Positions 18,884 through 27,516 of a DNA stretch of 64,000 nucleotides are shown in pieces. The position numbers and the translations under genes are program-made. Origin of the DNA: Saprospiraceae bacterium (GTDB lineage: Bacteria; Bacteroidota; Bacteroidia; Chitinophagales; Saprospiraceae); contig JADKFC010000004.1 in assembly GCA_016717655.1 (NCBI GenBank), positions 186,001 to 250,000 of the forward strand. Direction: 5' to 3'. Position 1 is the first letter of the stretch; each line of letters opens with the position of its first letter. The notes under the pieces were generated by a model. That model worked only from the letters and a program-made list of their open reading frames with translations. It did not search any database and was not told the origin of the DNA.

Positions 18884-21342
18884 TCATTTCAAATATAAAT
18901 TCGGATTTCCCTCCAATACATAACATGCCCAGTAGTAAGGGTAGGGGTACTGCAGCTTGATGTTTTGTTTTGACAACCTTAACGCATCTCCCGCAGACAT
19001 ACCTGTCAACCAGTTATTATAAAACTGCACCATCAGCGCTTTAGACACTTTATCATCAATTTTCCATAAGGTCTTCAAGACTGCCTTTGTACCCTTACCC
19101 AGAAAATTTCGTGATAGCGAATAGGTGCCCTGCCCGGTGATGTGGCTACCAACGCCAGTTTCACAGGCGTTGAGACATACAAATTTGGGAAACCGTGTGG
19201 CATCTGGCAGATCGGAACCATAGTACTTCTCTGGCTCTTTTCCCTTTCTCATTAAAAAGTAACAATGCTGTCGCATATTCGGGGCCGTTTCGGCATGACT
19301 AGAAATATGGATGATATCATTTTGGAGTGCATTGTTAAAATTTTTTACAGAAAATCGTGAACCCTTATAGAGTTTAGAATCCTTACCCAACAACTTACTA
19401 ATTAAATTACACTCTTCCAAACCACCAAATAGCTCTGGAAAATCAAGTTTGTGTTGATCCTTCACCGTGTTTTCATCGCTATAACTAAAAAAGCTTGCTT
19501 TGGCTTTTTGCAGTAACTCTGGCTTTAACTCTGTCGCCCCCCATAAATCATGGTGATAAAAAATGTTATCAGGCAAATTCGCTAAAACTTCAAATGGAAA
19601 ATAAGCAAGGATTCCGTCCGGAAAAATGATAAGTGATTTGTTTCTATCAATGTCTAAAGGGAAAATTTGCCCTATCTTGTCTGTTTTTGGGCTAATCTTT
19701 GTTTTAGTAAGTACTCATGGACAAATTTGATCTTTGAATTGCAACGATGTGTCCACTTTACCCAGTTTGAAATTACCATTGTTTATAAATGTATAATAGC
19801 AATATTCCTTGTAAAACAAAAAGTCAAGTAGCTGATGCGTTTTACTTAGCTCCAAAATTTTTTGACTTTTATCTTCTGCCAAATGCATATTAGACATGCC
19901 CTGAATCAATGATTTATTTTGATCTCTTTCGCGGTACAATTGATGCAGCTCCATATACACTTCATTTCCATAATTACTCGTATCTTTAAAGTCATCAATC
20001 TTACTTAATCTTTTGTTTATTTCGTTTCTAATTTGCTGCAGAACTTTATTTTCATCTTTTCCAAAAAAAGGTCCAATATCTGCGCAGTGTTTTGCACATA
20101 AAAGTCATCCAGATGGTATTCTTCATCATCCAAAAAAAGTAATGAGGCTAATTGTCTTCTTTCTGATAAAATAGATATACCTCTTTCAATTTGCCAATCA
20201 CTTAACAGACCCCTTCTTCTATTGGTTTCAATTTCATACAAACTTAACAGAGCATTAAATCTAACGGAGACTGCTTCACCTTTTTCACAACTTTCTAGTC
20301 TCATTGTTTCATTTAGGTAATATCTTGCTGAATCCAACTTGTTTAAGGCAATAAATGCATCGGCCAGAGCCAGCGAGTGAATTTTTTTAATACGATAACA
20401 CTCTTGTGAATTTAGAATGTACATTCCTTTGCGAAAATAGTTTATCGCGTCCTGGTTTTCATTGCGATATAGGTAATAAAAGCCAAGGTGAATCGTGTTG
20501 TACATCGTCACAAAGCGGCTATTGTTAGCCATACCATTTACATCTTGCAATAATTTATAAGCACTGAGCGTGTCTAATAAGTTTAGTTTGATATTTGATA
20601 AATTAATCTTCGAAATGGCCTTCTTTTCTAATTGTCCTGTTTTGTTATAAATAGAAATAGCCTTGTTCAGACAATTTTCTGCGGTTTGAGCATAGGTCAA
20701 ATTTTCATTAACAAGAATGTGTCCCTTCTCTGTTAAGTAATCTGCATAAAGTGATTTAAGTGATTCGTTTTCATATTTTGTTGACATTAAATACAAGCCG
20801 TAATGTATTTCAGCCATTGCCTCAAACTGCTTGTTTTTTGAAGCCTTAAACTCGGCACTTCGAAGAAGAAGTTTAAGAAAATAATAGTCACTTCCTTCTT
20901 TCAGTTGATGTGCCCTTTTCAAACCATTTTGTAATGTACTTCCAACTTCTTCCTTGTTGATATTTAACAGGATAAGTATGTCAAGTTTTGAGAGCATTGT
21001 TTCGAGTACAAAGTACGGATTGCATACAGTTTCTCTTTCAAGGATAGCATTCAGTTTGAATAGAGCCTCTTTGTATTTTAGATCTGCCTGACTCCTTTTG
21101 GCGTCAATTAATTGGCGGGTTTTAAAATCAAGTTTCAGGGAAGCATAATCCACTTCTGGAGCATAGGGAAGTACCCAAAAATACAAAGAAGTCATCGAGT
21201 CGCGCTTGATATCGCCAGGTGTAATATTCCCCAGGACGGAAGATGCGGCATGGTTTTCACAGTCCTGAATTATGGATGTGATGTTTCCTCTTTCTTTACA
21301 CGAAACCAAAAACACCAATATAATCCATTGGTATTTCAACAT
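18884..21342 (-). CDS. TPR-CHAT protease-like lipoprotein (one frameshift, one in-frame TGA)
   Basis: The start at 21342 gives the lipoprotein signal MLKYQWIILVFLVSCKERG (lipobox VSC). Residues about 50-440 are TPR-like helices ('AEIHYGLYLMSTKYENESLK', 'NENQDAINYFRKGMYILNSQ'). A shift at the A7 run near 20061-20067 moves the frame to 'ENKVLQQIRNEINKRLSKID'. A TGA at 19715-19717 interrupts 'FKDQICP' but the same frame continues 'VLTKTKISPKTDKIGQIF', 'FPDGILAYFPFEVLANLP'. The C-terminal CHAT domain has both catalytic residues: His in 'IIHISSHAETAP' (19295-19297) and Cys in 'VCLNACETGVG' (19163-19165), followed by 'LGKGTKAVLKTLWKIDD'. CHAT proteins are clan-CD cysteine proteases often activated by partners. 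Divergent neighbours include an ECF sigma factor. Confidence 0.85.
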
Positions 21343-21360
21343 AAATGCAGGATTTTAATT

Positions 21361-21389
21361 CAAATGTAATCAAAATAATATTACTTTTG
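21361..21389. promoter_or_regulatory. Back-to-back -7 boxes between the CHAT gene and the 21475 gene
   Basis: On the minus strand TACATTTG (21361-21368) lies 18 nt before the CHAT start. On the plus strand TACTTTTG (21382-21389) lies 85 nt before the ATG at 21475. Both match TAnnTTTG, and 13 nt separate them. Clear TTG -33 boxes are not seen. Confidence 0.4.
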
Positions 21390-21474
21390 TTTGCCTGTAT
21401 CTTGGTAGTCCCAATTTACTACTGGAATCATCGCACCTGTTTATTGATTTATTGAAACACTTTAAAATTATCCC

Positions 21475-22138
21475 ATGGAATTGAAAACTAACCCTTACCA
21501 GCTTCATTTATTTATACTATTAATTCTTTTTGTTGTTTATTTGAAAGTTGTAAAACCAAAAGAACAGGTGGTTCGGGGAAAACTTTGAATTGGTGGCTAG
21601 CAATGGAACTGGGCTTGTTTCTTTTAAGTTAAACGGTACTAAAACAGAACTAAGGGAATTCCCAAAAGCTTTTTTTGATGCTAAAAAAATTGACTTTTCT
21701 CAACCGTTCCAATTTAAATACTTCAAGAAAAATAAAAATGAATTTGCAAGTCATATAGGACTTGATATTAATTTTCCCATTTTTTCATTGTCTACTTTTC
21801 TTAATCCACAACCAGATCACACTCATAATAAATATCATACCTTTAATGAAATTACGCGTGAATTTGAACATTCATCTGACCAATTTGTTTGGGAATCAAA
21901 TTTAACTGACGCTTCAGGAAATCCCATATCTGATATTATTGTATGTAACAACATCATAAGTGATGCAATAGGGAACCTAGGACCGGGTGTTGGTATATAT
22001 TTTCATTTTGAAGAAACCCCTGTTTCGCTGAATAGAGGTAGTTCTGGTGTTCCCATTTCTCTCAAAAAGGTTGCTTTTTATTCCTTTTCACATTATCATA
22101 TGCATCAAGCCCAATCTGCAGGTGGTGGTGGTTTTTAG
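21475..22138 (+). CDS. Unknown anchored protein next to the CHAT and ECF genes (one frameshift)
   Basis: An ATG at 21475 begins MELKTNPYQLHLFILLILFV followed by 'VYLKVVKPKEQ', a signal-anchor segment. The frame stops at about 21585, and the next frame continues 'GENFELVASNGTGLVSFKLN' to a stop at 22136-22138; one base in the GGGGAAAA stretch near 21573 repairs it. The body (about 180 residues) is beta-rich with many His and Asp residues ('NPQPDHTHNKYHTFN', 'FSHYHMHQAQSAGGGGF') and ends in a Gly run. I recognise no family. It is divergent from the TPR-CHAT gene and 70 nt before the ECF sigma gene on the same strand, so it may be a partner or substrate of the CHAT protein. That role is inference. 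Confidence 0.6.
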
Positions 22139-22208
22139 AGTTTTTCTGCATCAGAAGATGGGTTAATTGAATTTGAATAAACCCTAAAAATCTCACGTTT
22201 TTTACTTA

Positions 22209-22790
22209 ATGAAATTGTTCCAAGCTTTTTTAAAAATAAATACATCTGAAACCTCACGGTCAGCATTAATATCTTACATATATAACTCACCAGATCTAAG
22301 AGGCAATATAAACAAGTTTGTTTTAACCCATGGCGGCATACCTGAAGATGCAAATACCATCTTTAATGAAACCATCGTTCAATTCATTAAAACCGCTTTT
22401 GGCCTGCGCGATTACAGCCATTTAACGGGTGAACTCAAACCCTATCTCTTTGGCATTGCCCGTAATCTGTGGTATGCGGAGGTCAAAAGAAGAGGAAAAC
22501 AAAATAGCCTTATTCAGGATTTGAGTGTTGAGGAAAAATTGGATCCTTGTCCCGAAGAAATCTTCATGACCAAAGAGCGAAATAACCTGCTTGCCTCCTT
22601 GTTATCCCAACTCCGGTCCAATTGCAGAGCTGTACTCATGCATTGGGCCAATGGCTTCTCCATGACCGAAATAGCCGAAAAACTGGGCTACCAGTCGGAA
22701 GGCATGGCCCGCAAAAAAAAGAGCCAATGCCTGGCCGAACTCAATGACTTCCTCTTTCAAAATCCCCACATAAAACTGCAACTGCAATGA
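22209..22790 (+). CDS. ECF-type RNA polymerase sigma factor
   Basis: The 193-residue protein has the sigma2 region at about 35-105 ('AFGLRDYSHLTGELKPYLFG', 'IARNLWYAEVKRRGKQNSL') and a sigma4 helix-turn-helix at about 125-175 ('LLSQLRSNCRAVLMHWANGF', 'MTEIAEKLGYQSEGMARKKK'). This is the architecture of ECF sigma factors, which direct RNA polymerase to alternative promoters. The next gene starts inside its stop (overlap 22787-22790) and encodes a membrane protein with an N-terminal helical cytoplasmic part, the usual position of an anti-sigma factor. The nearby TPR-CHAT gene is a likely regulon or partner gene. Confidence 0.9.
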   Translation: MKLFQAFLKINTSETSRSALISYIYNSPDLRGNINKFVLTHGGIPEDANTIFNETIVQFIKTAFGLRDYSHLTGELKPYLFGIARNLWYAEVKRRGKQNSLIQDLSVEEKLDPCPEEIFMTKERNNLLASLLSQLRSNCRAVLMHWANGFSMTEIAEKLGYQSEGMARKKKSQCLAELNDFLFQNPHIKLQLQ

Positions 22791-23499
22791 TTTCCTATTT
22801 TGATTGGCTGGATGATTACATGGAAGGTAAGCTCTCTCCTCAGCAACGGCTCGACTTTGAACAAGCCACAGAGCAGGATGAAAAACTGAGGCACGCGGTA
22901 GAAAACTACCCTTTGCTTAAGCAACTTTCAGCCTCGCTGATTGAAGACGAAACCCGTCAAATGCTCAAAGACCTCGAAAATAAAAGGTTGTACCCAACAA
23001 TACCCGTCGCCTATCGTGGTGGCTCGCCGCCGCTGTATTTGTGGGTCTGTTAGCTTACATGGGTAAATCTGTTCTCTTCACTACCCCCAACAATGAGAAA
23101 CTAAGAGCAGACCTATATATTAAACCGCAAGCAGAAGCCACAAGAGGCGCGATCTCTGATACCCTCACCCTCACCAAAGCCATCGACCTCTTCGATCGCA
23201 ACCACCTTACTGAGGCCCTGCCCTTCTTCCAGGCACCGGCTTTCAATGATTCGCTACAAACTCTTTCCAATCGCTACCTTGCCCACATCTACCTACGCAC
23301 CGAAAAACTCACACTGGCAGATTCTCTATTTACAAGCCTAGAAAACGCATCTAACTACCACACCGAAGCCCTCTACAACCGCATGCTCATCGCCCTCCTC
23401 CTCCACAAAAAAGAAGAGGCCAGACGGATCTTCAAGCTGCTGGATAAATCTCAGTTTTCAGAAGCACAGCTGAAGAAGGTGGAGGGGTATTTGAGGTAA
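22787..23499 (+). CDS. Membrane protein in anti-sigma position, with TPR-like periplasmic part (one frameshift)
   Basis: The N-terminal part (MISYFDWLDDYMEGKLSPQQ) has the 'Y..G.L...E...FE....D..L...V' pattern of Bacteroidota anti-sigma or zinc-finger-less anti-sigma-like proteins. The frame breaks near 23005-23025; in the next frame the text continues 'RRLSWWLAAAVFVGLLAYMG', a clear membrane segment, and then a TPR-like region ('AIDLFDRNHLTEALPFFQ', 'YLAHIYLRTEKLTLADSLFT') to 23499. The ATGA overlap with the sigma gene shows coupling. The likely role is to hold the sigma factor at the membrane and to release it on an external signal; the partner is inferred from position only. Confidence 0.75.
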
Positions 23500-23509
23500 A
23501 TATGTGATG

Positions 23510-23761
23510 CTATTTGTACTTTCCGATTAAATGCCTTGTAAATGCTTCCTTCCTATTATAATTGTCTTGAAGCGTAATGATGCCGGAAAGGCTTCTTACC
23601 AATGGACTTATTTCCACTGCTGAGGGTGTCTCGTTGCATAGACGATTTAAATATGTTTCCACAAGTTGTGAAATGTTGGTGTCATGAGCGCTAGCGTATT
23701 TTTTAGCGCTTTCCGCCATGTCTTTATTAATTGTTATGGTTATTCTCTTCTTCATATTCAA
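23510..23761 (-). CDS. DUF6364-like ribbon-helix-helix antitoxin
   Basis: The 83-residue product starts MNMKKRITITINKDMAESAK, continues 'YASAHDTNISQLVETYLNRL' and has the 'SPLVRSLSGII' segment typical of DUF6364 proteins. Those have an N-terminal ribbon-helix-helix DNA-binding fold and are usually followed by a PIN-domain toxin. Here the gene after it on the same strand is absent: it ends 10 nt from the convergent gene at 23499. It follows the lipoprotein gene by 27 nt and is probably co-transcribed with it. It looks like an orphan antitoxin. Confidence 0.7.
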   Translation of the reverse strand: MNMKKRITITINKDMAESAKKYASAHDTNISQLVETYLNRLCNETPSAVEISPLVRSLSGIITLQDNYNRKEAFTRHLIGKYK

Positions 23762-23788
23762 TCTGGTTTATTACTGTTTTTATTCTTG

Positions 23789-24184
23789 TTATCTCCGCCT
23801 CACCAAAACATAATCCTTGCTCTTAAAAGTCGATGGAAATAAGATCGTCCCCATTGTCCGGTTTCCCAAAAGGGTATCCTCATTGATGTAATGCAGCGAA
23901 GCAAAATTGTCGGCAAATAAAAATACAGTAAAAGCAGTACCAAAGGCAACGGTATCGTTTTTACCTATCAACTCCATCTCTATTTCTTCTTGCTCCAATA
24001 ACCACTTCATCTTGTGGTCTTGGTCCCCTTCGCTGATTGTTGTCGTCCCTTTATAGGTGTCAGGATGTTTTTGATACAAATCATATGTTCCAAAAAACTT
24101 ATCGCGTGGCAGGCTTTGATCTCCTTTGCCACAGGCCATTAAAAGGGTGGTCAGCAAAATCAGGGCTTGTGTCTTTTTCATCAT
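23789..24184 (-). CDS. Small lipoprotein of unknown function
   Basis: The start MMKKTQALILLTTLLMACGK is preferred because it gives a clean SPII signal (LLMAC); the frame extends to 24295 without domain-like text. The 131-residue product has a lipocalin-like beta pattern ('RDKFFGTYDLYQKHPDTYKG', 'EEIEMELIGKNDTVAFGTAF', 'NFASLHYINEDTLLGN'). I do not recognise a family. A promoter box lies immediately upstream. The DUF6364 gene follows. Confidence 0.7.
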   Translation of the reverse strand: MMKKTQALILLTTLLMACGKGDQSLPRDKFFGTYDLYQKHPDTYKGTTTISEGDQDHKMKWLLEQEEIEMELIGKNDTVAFGTAFTVFLFADNFASLHYINEDTLLGNRTMGTILFPSTFKSKDYVLVRRR

Positions 24185-24190
24185 GGTATA

Positions 24191-24219
24191 CAAATATACA
24201 AAGGTTTTATGTGCGGCAA
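24191..24219 (-). promoter_or_regulatory. Promoter very close to the lipoprotein start
   Basis: On the minus strand TTG (24217-24219), an 18-nt spacer and TATATTTG (24191-24198) match the -33/-7 form. The -7 box ends 6 nt before the ATG at 24184, so the transcript would be nearly leaderless from 24184 or 24181. Confidence 0.5.
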
Positions 24220-24363
24220 TATATTGCCCCGCAACGAATTGTGATCTTGATAAATGTACAATTCCCCGGACCTGCCCCTGCATGCCTGACGGCATATAGG
24301 AACGAATAATGCCCCATTCCCTACGCTTAATAGTTGGTCAAAATGGCACCCCCGCTGTGCACC

Positions 24364-24371
24364 TACCTTTG
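24364..24371 (+). promoter_or_regulatory. -7 box for the VIT/vWA gene
   Basis: TACCTTTG matches TAnnTTTG exactly, 33 nt before the ATG at 24405. The nearest TTG (24334-24336) is 27 nt upstream, longer than usual. Confidence 0.45.
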
Positions 24372-24404
24372 TGATGTAATTATTTCACCACAAAAATCTA
24401 AACA

Positions 24405-26440
24405 ATGAAAACCATTCATTTATTTTTGACAACAATGTTGCTTCTGGCTGTTTCTACCATTTTCGGTCAGTCTGAAACCAAAACGTTCAAAACAGAACAG
24501 CCCTATTTTCTTATTCAATCCGACAACCAGGAGCCGATCCGTTTACCCTTGAGAGGCACTTCGGTAAAAGCCAAAATAAGCGGAGTCATCGCGGATGTCA
24601 CCGTTCTGCAGACGTACCACAACACTGGTAAAAAACCCATCGAAGCTCGTTACGTCTTTCCTTTGTCTGATAAAGCCGCCGTTTACAGCATGGAAATGTG
24701 CCTCAATACCCGTCGCATTGTGGCTCAAATCAGAGAACGCAATCAGGCGAGAGCCGAATATGAACAAGCCAGAAATGAGGGTCAACATGCCTCCTTACTG
24801 GAACAGAGCGCCCCAATGTTTTTACCATGAATGTGGCCAACATCATGCCCAATGAAATCATTGAAGTTGAGGTAAAATACACTGAATACATCCTGCCCAA
24901 CGATGGCGTTTACAGCTTCATCTTTCCTACAACAGTAGGCCCAAGATACAATGCCAATGGTGCTAAATTTGCCTCCATGCCTTACCTGCGTCCCGGTAAT
25001 CAGGGAACGGCCTCCTTTGACCTGTCTGTCGATCTCTTTTCTTCGGTCCCCGTGAGTCAGCTGTCTTGCCCTTCTCACAAGACCCGGGTTTTAAAAATCA
25101 ATGACAGCCAATATTCAGTGTCATTGTCAACCGACGAGATCAATAGGGCCAACAAAGATTTTACCCTTGATTATGTGCTGAAAGGATCAACCATTTCAAG
25201 TGGCATTCAACTTTACAACCATGGCGACGAACAATTTTTTATGGCCATGATCCAGCCGCCTAAAAGGGTGATGTTAGATGAAATCCCAGCAAGAGAATAT
25301 ATTTTTGTGGTGGATGTTTCGGGTTCTATGAATGGCTTCCCACTGGAGGTAAGCAAGAACTTACTTAAAAACCTGATCGCTCGTTTGCGTTCTTCAGACT
25401 ATTTTAATGTGGTTCTATTCGCCGGCGGTTCTGCCTCCATGTCTCCTTTTTCTTTGCCCGCTACTTCTGAAAATGTAGATAGAGCCCTTGCCTTGATCAA
25501 TGAGCAAAATGGCGGCGGAAGCACGGACCTGTTGAGCGCACTCAACAAATGTATGGCCTTGCCACGCCCTACCTCAAATTTATCCAGGTCGGTGGTATTG
25601 GTAACCGATGGTTATATTACGGTTGAAAAAGAAGCCATCGCCATTATCAAAGAACACCTCAATGAATGCAATGTGTTTACTTTTGGCATAGGCAGCAGCG
25701 TCAACCATTACCTGATCAACAGCCTTGCACAAGTGGGAGGCGGCGAACCCTTTGTTGTTACCAATGAGGAAAAAGCGGATAGCATTGCCAATCAATTTAG
25801 AAAATACATCCAAACCCCGGTTTTGAGCAATGTATCTGTTAAATTTAATGGTATGCAGGTTTATGACCTGATTTATGAAAAAATTCCGGATGTCATGGGT
25901 GAAAGACCCATCATCATCTCTGGCAAATACACAGGAAAACCTGTGGGCAATATGACGATCTCTGGCCAAACCGGTAATGGTGTTTTTGAAAAAACTGTTT
26001 ATGTGGCACCCCATTTGATTTCTTCCGATTTTAGCGCGCTGAGATACCTATGGGCAAGAGAAAAGATCAAACTTTCTGATGATTTCAGTGATGGAAATCA
26101 TGGCCCGGAACATATTTCAAAAATAACAAACCTCGGTCTTAAATACAATCTGTTAACCGCCTACACTTCTTTTGTAGCCATTGATCAAAAAGAAATAGTC
26201 AACCCTGGCGGTGAATCCGATCTCACCCATCAACCCAACCTCCTGCCTGATGGTGTTTCGGAGCTGGCTATTGGCGCCGATTTTAATATGGTGGGTTGTT
26301 TTGTTGCAACCGCAGGCGGCCACTTTCATAAGATTATTACATCAATTGTTTTGGGTCTGCTCTTTTGTGTGCTCATCATTGTCTTGTACAATGCACTTAA
26401 ACTTCCTTCACTACCACACCACAATAAGCAATCAAAATAA
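24405..26440 (+). CDS. VIT and von Willebrand A domain protein (one frameshift)
   Basis: The protein of about 678 residues has signal peptide MKTIHLFLTTMLLLAVSTIF. A VIT domain at about 25-160 follows ('KISGVIADVTVLQTYHNTGK', 'EARYVFPLSDKAAVYSMEM', 'NQARAEYEQARNEGQHASLL'). The frame breaks at about 24806: CAGAGCGC needs one more G to read 'EQERPNVFTMNVANIMPNE', the usual VIT end. A vWA domain at about 295-460 has the MIDAS motif 'VVDVSGSMNG' and 'GGGSTDLLSALNKCM'. A membrane segment near the C-terminus ('ITSIVLGLLFCVLIIVLYNA') would anchor it. VIT-vWA proteins bind divalent ions and protein ligands. The next gene starts 10 nt later, so they are probably one transcript. Confidence 0.85.
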
Positions 26441-26450
26441 TTTGACTGTC

Positions 26451-27476
26451 ATGAAAAAAATGAATTTGTTTTTGATCATTTTTCTGTCATCAACCTTGTT
26501 GTTGGTGTTGTTGAAAGATCAATGGATGGCCACCCGTACAAAAAGTTACACAAAGCGGGTCTCTATAACCTTCATTTTGGGCAGCGATGAAAAAGCAACC
26601 AACTCCTTTTATTCCAATGCGAGTTATTTCTACAATATGAATGACGATCACAAAACCGACTACGTGGTTCACAGCTGCAAAACCTTAAACGATGTATTGA
26701 TTTATTTGAAAAACCAACACGATGGCTTTGGTTACAGTACCATCAATTTGGTTGTGCACGGCAATCCGTGGCAAGGACTCAGACTACCCATTGACAAGGA
26801 TCTGCCCCGCGCATCGGCGGTCCATTTGAAAAATGCCCTGGATACAGGTATTCTGCAACCCCTGTGTACTGCCAAAATTGACGAGGGCACAACCATCAAT
26901 GTGGTGAGCTGTGCTGTAGGCAACAATGATTTGTTTGTTGAAATGTTGGAGCACTTGTTTTTCTGTCCTGAAAACAGTTCGAAGCCAACTATCCATTGCG
27001 AAAAATTTTATGTCAACTTTTCCAACAATCAACAATACGTTAGGTCCTCATTGTATTTCATTGTTTCAAAATTTGATCAGCGCGATCCTGTTGTGTTTAT
27101 CTCCGGTCTCAAAAACAAGTATCCCGGTACCCCCATCAACTGGGAGGCCGCATATAGCAATAATTGCAATCGGGAAGCCGGTCTGCCATACCGCTACCAT
27201 TTTAAAATGCTGGTTGATTGGAAGGTCTGTTTGGACCCTCACGACGACAAACCCAAACTCGACAATGATGCAAACATTATGGAGTGGCTAAAAACACAGG
27301 ATTTTGCCTTAGATGAGTTAAATCAAATGCAATTAAATATTGAGGACCTTCATTGGTTTTGTGTGCCAGACTCCGATCATGCCAATCTTGTCAAAATCAA
27401 AGGATATTGCAATATTGAAGGTGTAATGGTTGACCACAAACCGGAAAACATATCCTCTGTTATGGCCGCTTTGTAA
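26451..27476 (+). CDS. Anchored protein with a clan-CD-like His/Cys pair
   Basis: The ATG at 26451 (MKKMNLFLIIFLSSTLLLVL) gives a signal-anchor and sits 10 nt after the VIT-vWA stop; the frame extends into that gene but only as overlap. The 341-residue product has a hydrophobic strand followed by His-Gly ('STINLVVHGNPWQGL', His103) and another followed by Cys ('GTTINVVSCAVGNND', Cys154). This spacing and order match clan-CD folds (caspase, CHAT, gingipain, DUF4347-like). I do not recognise the exact family, and the fold call is inference from two motifs. The C-terminal half ('NWEAAYSNNCNREAGLPYRY') is unassigned. Pairing with a VIT-vWA gene suggests a shared envelope function. Confidence 0.6.
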   Translation: MKKMNLFLIIFLSSTLLLVLLKDQWMATRTKSYTKRVSITFILGSDEKATNSFYSNASYFYNMNDDHKTDYVVHSCKTLNDVLIYLKNQHDGFGYSTINLVVHGNPWQGLRLPIDKDLPRASAVHLKNALDTGILQPLCTAKIDEGTTINVVSCAVGNNDLFVEMLEHLFFCPENSSKPTIHCEKFYVNFSNNQQYVRSSLYFIVSKFDQRDPVVFISGLKNKYPGTPINWEAAYSNNCNREAGLPYRYHFKMLVDWKVCLDPHDDKPKLDNDANIMEWLKTQDFALDELNQMQLNIEDLHWFCVPDSDHANLVKIKGYCNIEGVMVDHKPENISSVMAAL

Positions 27477-27516
27477 TGAATTTGTTTTTCTTTTACCAAT
27501 TGCTTACATTTAATTC

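Noticed and set aside
17155..19720. UGA recoded as glycine across the genome
   Set aside because: TGA ends many intact genes here, for example at 22790, 38023 and in the ATGA overlaps; the three in-frame cases lie in a decaying region.
26211..26450. Upstream extension of the 26451 gene into the VIT-vWA gene
   Set aside because: These codons overlap the end of the vWA protein in another frame and have no domain sense, while the ATG at 26451 gives a proper signal-anchor.
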